Part shown: positions 5,400-7,522 of the stretch, piece after piece
How the letters are laid out: every line of letters starts with the position of its first letter
Position numbering within the stretch: the stretch's first letter is position 1
DNA from: Candidatus Bathyarchaeota archaeon
GTDB taxonomy: Archaea > Thermoproteota > Bathyarchaeia > TCS64
DNA: 7,522 nucleotides
Direction of reading: 5' to 3'
NCBI GenBank assembly: GCA_020697635.1
Contig: JAEHCT010000057.1
Span: 1 to 7,522 of the forward strand
Translations under genes and position numbers: made by a program
The notes under the pieces: model-generated
What the model saw: only the letters and a program-made list of their open reading frames with translations
Told to the model about the DNA's origin: nothing
The model's database searches: none

Positions 5400-7261
5400 C
5401 GCCTAGGGGCTACGCTGGCAAGTACCTCAACGTCGATCTGACAAGGGAGAAGATCGGCGACGTCACGTTCCCTGAGGAGACCCTGGAGCAGTACTTCGGC
5501 GGAAGAGGCCTCGGGGCCAAGATACTGTGGGACAGGATCGGCGGGAAGTGGAGCGAGGTCGACCCCCTCGGCCCCGAAAACGTGTTCATAGCGCTCACCG
5601 GGCCCATGACGGGGATATACCCCGGCGGCAGGATATGCTGCACCGGGAAGAGCCCCGTCAGCAACGGCACGGTGGGCTCCACCGCAAGCACCGAGTTCGC
5701 CCACGAGCTCAGGACCGCCGGCTACGACGGCGTCATAGTATCAGGCAGGGCCGACAAGCCTATCTACATCCTGGTGACCGAGGAGGGAGGCGAGATAAGA
5801 GACGCAAGCCACCTCTGGGGCACCATGGGCGAGGAGACCCTCAAGATACTTAACAAGGAGGTCTCGGATGAGCTCGTCTCGAGGGACCCCGACGTGGGGC
5901 TCATGAAGGAGCCTGGAATGATATACGTCGGCCCCGCCGGCGAGAACATGGTGCGGAACGCCTGCGTCATGACCAAGCTGTGCCACGCCGCAGGGTACGG
6001 CGGCTACGGCAGCGTCATGGGCTCGAAGAACCTGAAGGCCATCGTGGCCAAGGGGAGGGGCCCCCTGCCGGAGGTCTATGCGCCGGAGGCCGTGAAGCTC
6101 CTCTGGAAACGGGCGCACGAGCACCTCATAAGCCGCGACAGCTTCAGGCGGCAGGGCACAGGGTACGGCGGGTGGTCCACAGGTAACTTCTACAGCTCCG
6201 AGCCCATAAGGAACTGGCAGGAGGAGTGGCACGACGAGCGGAGCTTCGGCGGCCCCATGTTCGAGACCCGGTTCTGGGTGAAGAAGCAGTGGAGCGACTT
6301 CAACTGCACCACGGGCTGCATGAAGGTGAGCTGCGTCAAGACCGGGCCCTGGAAGGGAGCCATCACCGACAACCCCGACTACGAGCTCCAGTCCTACTGC
6401 GGAACTAACTTCGGCATCTACGACCCCGAGGCCAACATCCACCTCAGCGCCCTCATCGACAACCTGGGCCACTCAGGCATCGGCGGCGCCAACACCATGG
6501 GCTACGCGGCCGAGCTCTACCAGCGTGGCATCCTCACCGAGAAAGATGTAGGCTTCAAGCTGGAGTGGGGAGACACGGAGGCCTTCGACAGGCTGGCGAG
6601 GGTCATCGCCTACAGGGAAGGCGTCGGCGACGTGTTGGCGGAGGGCACCTACCGGGCGGCCCTAAAGATCGCCGAGATGAAGGGTCTGAAGCCTGAGGAG
6701 CTTCTCAGGTACGCGGTACACGTGAAGGGCATCGAGGTGGGCGCCCATGGTACTCGGAGCGACGAAGACTTCCTGGCCCACGACATCGGTTACGCCGTTA
6801 ACGTTCAGGGCGGCGACCACACCAGCGTAGTGCGCGACGGTTACCACGAGCTCTCAGGCTCCGTGTTCACCGACTCCGCGGTTATCTGTAACTTCGCCCG
6901 GACGCCCCAGGAGCTGATGTTCGACTTCGCGAAGGCCGTCACCGGGTACCCCATCACCGTTGAGAGCTGGAGGCGGCTGAACGGGCCGAGGATCGTCACC
7001 CTCCAGAAGGCGTTCCTGCTGCTTGGGGGGCCGGACGTGACGTGGGAGCCGGTGAGGGACGACGAGAACCCGCCCCGGTTCTACGAGCCGCTGCCGTCGG
7101 GGCCGTTCAAGGGCAGGACCACCGACAGGGAGCTTGTCAGGCGGAGGCGGCTGGTCTACTTCGAGACCCTGGGCTGGGACGAGAGGGGCATACCGAAGAA
7201 GGAGACCCTGGAGAAGCTGGACCTTGGCTTCCTGGAGAAGAGCATGTTCAGGCTCCGATAA
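5396..7261 (+). CDS. AOR-family tungsten oxidoreductase large subunit, copy 3
   Basis: This is a 621-residue AOR-family enzyme starting at GTG in a GTGA overlap with the upstream stop; the second residue onward (TPRGYAGKY) aligns with the start of copies 1 and 2. Cluster cysteines are C304, C308, C313 and C498. E330 is in PDYE, D355 in DNLGHSG, and H475 in GGDHT. There is one extra residue near 460 (DFLAHD) and two fewer just after C498 (NFARTPQE). The family C-terminus GWDERGIPKKETL is present. It resembles copy 1 in some blocks (such as GFKLEWGDTEAFDRL and the SWRR-NGPR region) and copy 2 in others (such as YDPEANIHLSAL and the last 15 residues). It is expected to be a cytoplasmic aldehyde oxidoreductase working with Fe-S copy 3. 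The substrate is unknown. Confidence 0.95.
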   Translation: MTPRGYAGKYLNVDLTREKIGDVTFPEETLEQYFGGRGLGAKILWDRIGGKWSEVDPLGPENVFIALTGPMTGIYPGGRICCTGKSPVSNGTVGSTASTEFAHELRTAGYDGVIVSGRADKPIYILVTEEGGEIRDASHLWGTMGEETLKILNKEVSDELVSRDPDVGLMKEPGMIYVGPAGENMVRNACVMTKLCHAAGYGGYGSVMGSKNLKAIVAKGRGPLPEVYAPEAVKLLWKRAHEHLISRDSFRRQGTGYGGWSTGNFYSSEPIRNWQEEWHDERSFGGPMFETRFWVKKQWSDFNCTTGCMKVSCVKTGPWKGAITDNPDYELQSYCGTNFGIYDPEANIHLSALIDNLGHSGIGGANTMGYAAELYQRGILTEKDVGFKLEWGDTEAFDRLARVIAYREGVGDVLAEGTYRAALKIAEMKGLKPEELLRYAVHVKGIEVGAHGTRSDEDFLAHDIGYAVNVQGGDHTSVVRDGYHELSGSVFTDSAVICNFARTPQELMFDFAKAVTGYPITVESWRRLNGPRIVTLQKAFLLLGGPDVTWEPVRDDENPPRFYEPLPSGPFKGRTTDRELVRRRRLVYFETLGWDERGIPKKETLEKLDLGFLEKSMFRLR

Positions 7262-7280
7262 CCTTCCTTTTTTATTCCTT
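7262..7280 (+). terminator. T-run terminator after module 3
   Basis: CCTTCC then six T (7268-7273), followed by ATTCCTT, directly after the TAA. There is no hairpin. It closes the third module in the same style as the first. Confidence 0.65.
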
Positions 7281-7522
7281 GTTACGTGGGAAGATGGTAT
7301 TGAATTTCTCACAAACAGTAGAAGGATGTGAGAATAAGGTGTTCGATGTGGGATTCAACTACTGCCAGGTGCGCCACGGCGGTTCTGTGACGAGGGTGTC
7401 AAGCCCCACCTTGAACCCGACTCAGGAAACCAATGCAAGAATAAGGCCCTTCCAGAAGATCTGATACGCGACGCGTGGATCACCCTCGATCTTTCTGTAC
7501 ATGAACTCCAACCATCAGTATT
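7281..7522. other. Tail region with no convincing gene
   Basis: Less GC-rich than the modules. A + strand frame at 7294-7464 would give 56 residues but has no clear ribosome site and no recognisable motif. On the - strand, 7502-7422 would encode 26 residues beginning MYRKIEGDPRVAYQIF, which reads like protein but is very short and bounded by stops. An imperfect inverted repeat at 7462-7482 (TGAT-ACGCG facing CGCGT-GG-ATCA) has almost no loop. I cannot assign a function to any of these. Confidence 0.4.

Noticed and set aside
7294..7464. 56-residue + strand frame as a small gene
   Set aside because: No clear ribosome-binding site, no recognisable motif, and it is only the end of an open frame that runs out of the AOR copy 3 shadow.
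7462..7482. Inverted repeat as a terminator or attachment site
   Set aside because: The arms are short and imperfect with almost no loop, and there is no T-run or integrase gene nearby.

Overview
This window holds three head-to-tail copies of one two-gene module, all on the + strand. Each module is a small four-cluster [4Fe-4S] electron-transfer protein followed by a large subunit of the aldehyde:ferredoxin oxidoreductase (AOR) family, the tungsten-bis-pterin enzymes. The modules are 1-2301 (the small gene is cut off by the window edge), 2431-4820 and 4878-7261. In each, the stop codon of the small gene overlaps the start of the large gene in an ATGA or GTGA junction, so the pair is translationally coupled.

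The sequence looks archaeal. Signs are bare T-runs after the last stop codon of each module instead of hairpin terminators, a TATA-box-like promoter in an AT-rich gap, Shine-Dalgarno elements matching the archaeal GGAGGTGATC type, and heavy use of AGG for Arg and ATA for Ile in GC-rich genes. The arrangement resembles the WOR5-type heterodimers of Thermococcales (large subunit plus four-cluster small subunit) and the AorA-AorB pair of Aromatoleum. An uncultivated Thermoproteota-like archaeon is my guess; no marker gene is present to settle it.

Layout: partial Fe-S gene (2-436), AOR 1 (433-2301), T-run terminator and a 129-base AT-rich gap with a promoter, Fe-S 2 (2431-2955), AOR 2 (2952-4820), a short 57-base gap with a C/T-rich terminator and a possible leaderless promoter, Fe-S 3 (4878-5399), AOR 3 (5396-7261), a T-run terminator, then 261 bases with no convincing gene to the window end.

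The three large subunits keep the family's three N-terminal-side cluster cysteines, a fourth near the C-terminus, a glutamate at the spacing expected of the active-site Glu, and the pterin-binding Asp positions except one. They presumably oxidise aldehydes (real substrates unknown) in the cytoplasm and pass electrons through their own Fe-S protein to an acceptor, possibly ferredoxin. No FAD subunit, cofactor-synthesis gene, transporter or regulator is seen. The most interesting points are the triplication itself, the patchwork of similarity between copies (which suggests gene conversion), shared departures from textbook AOR motifs, and differences confined to short variable segments that may set substrate range.
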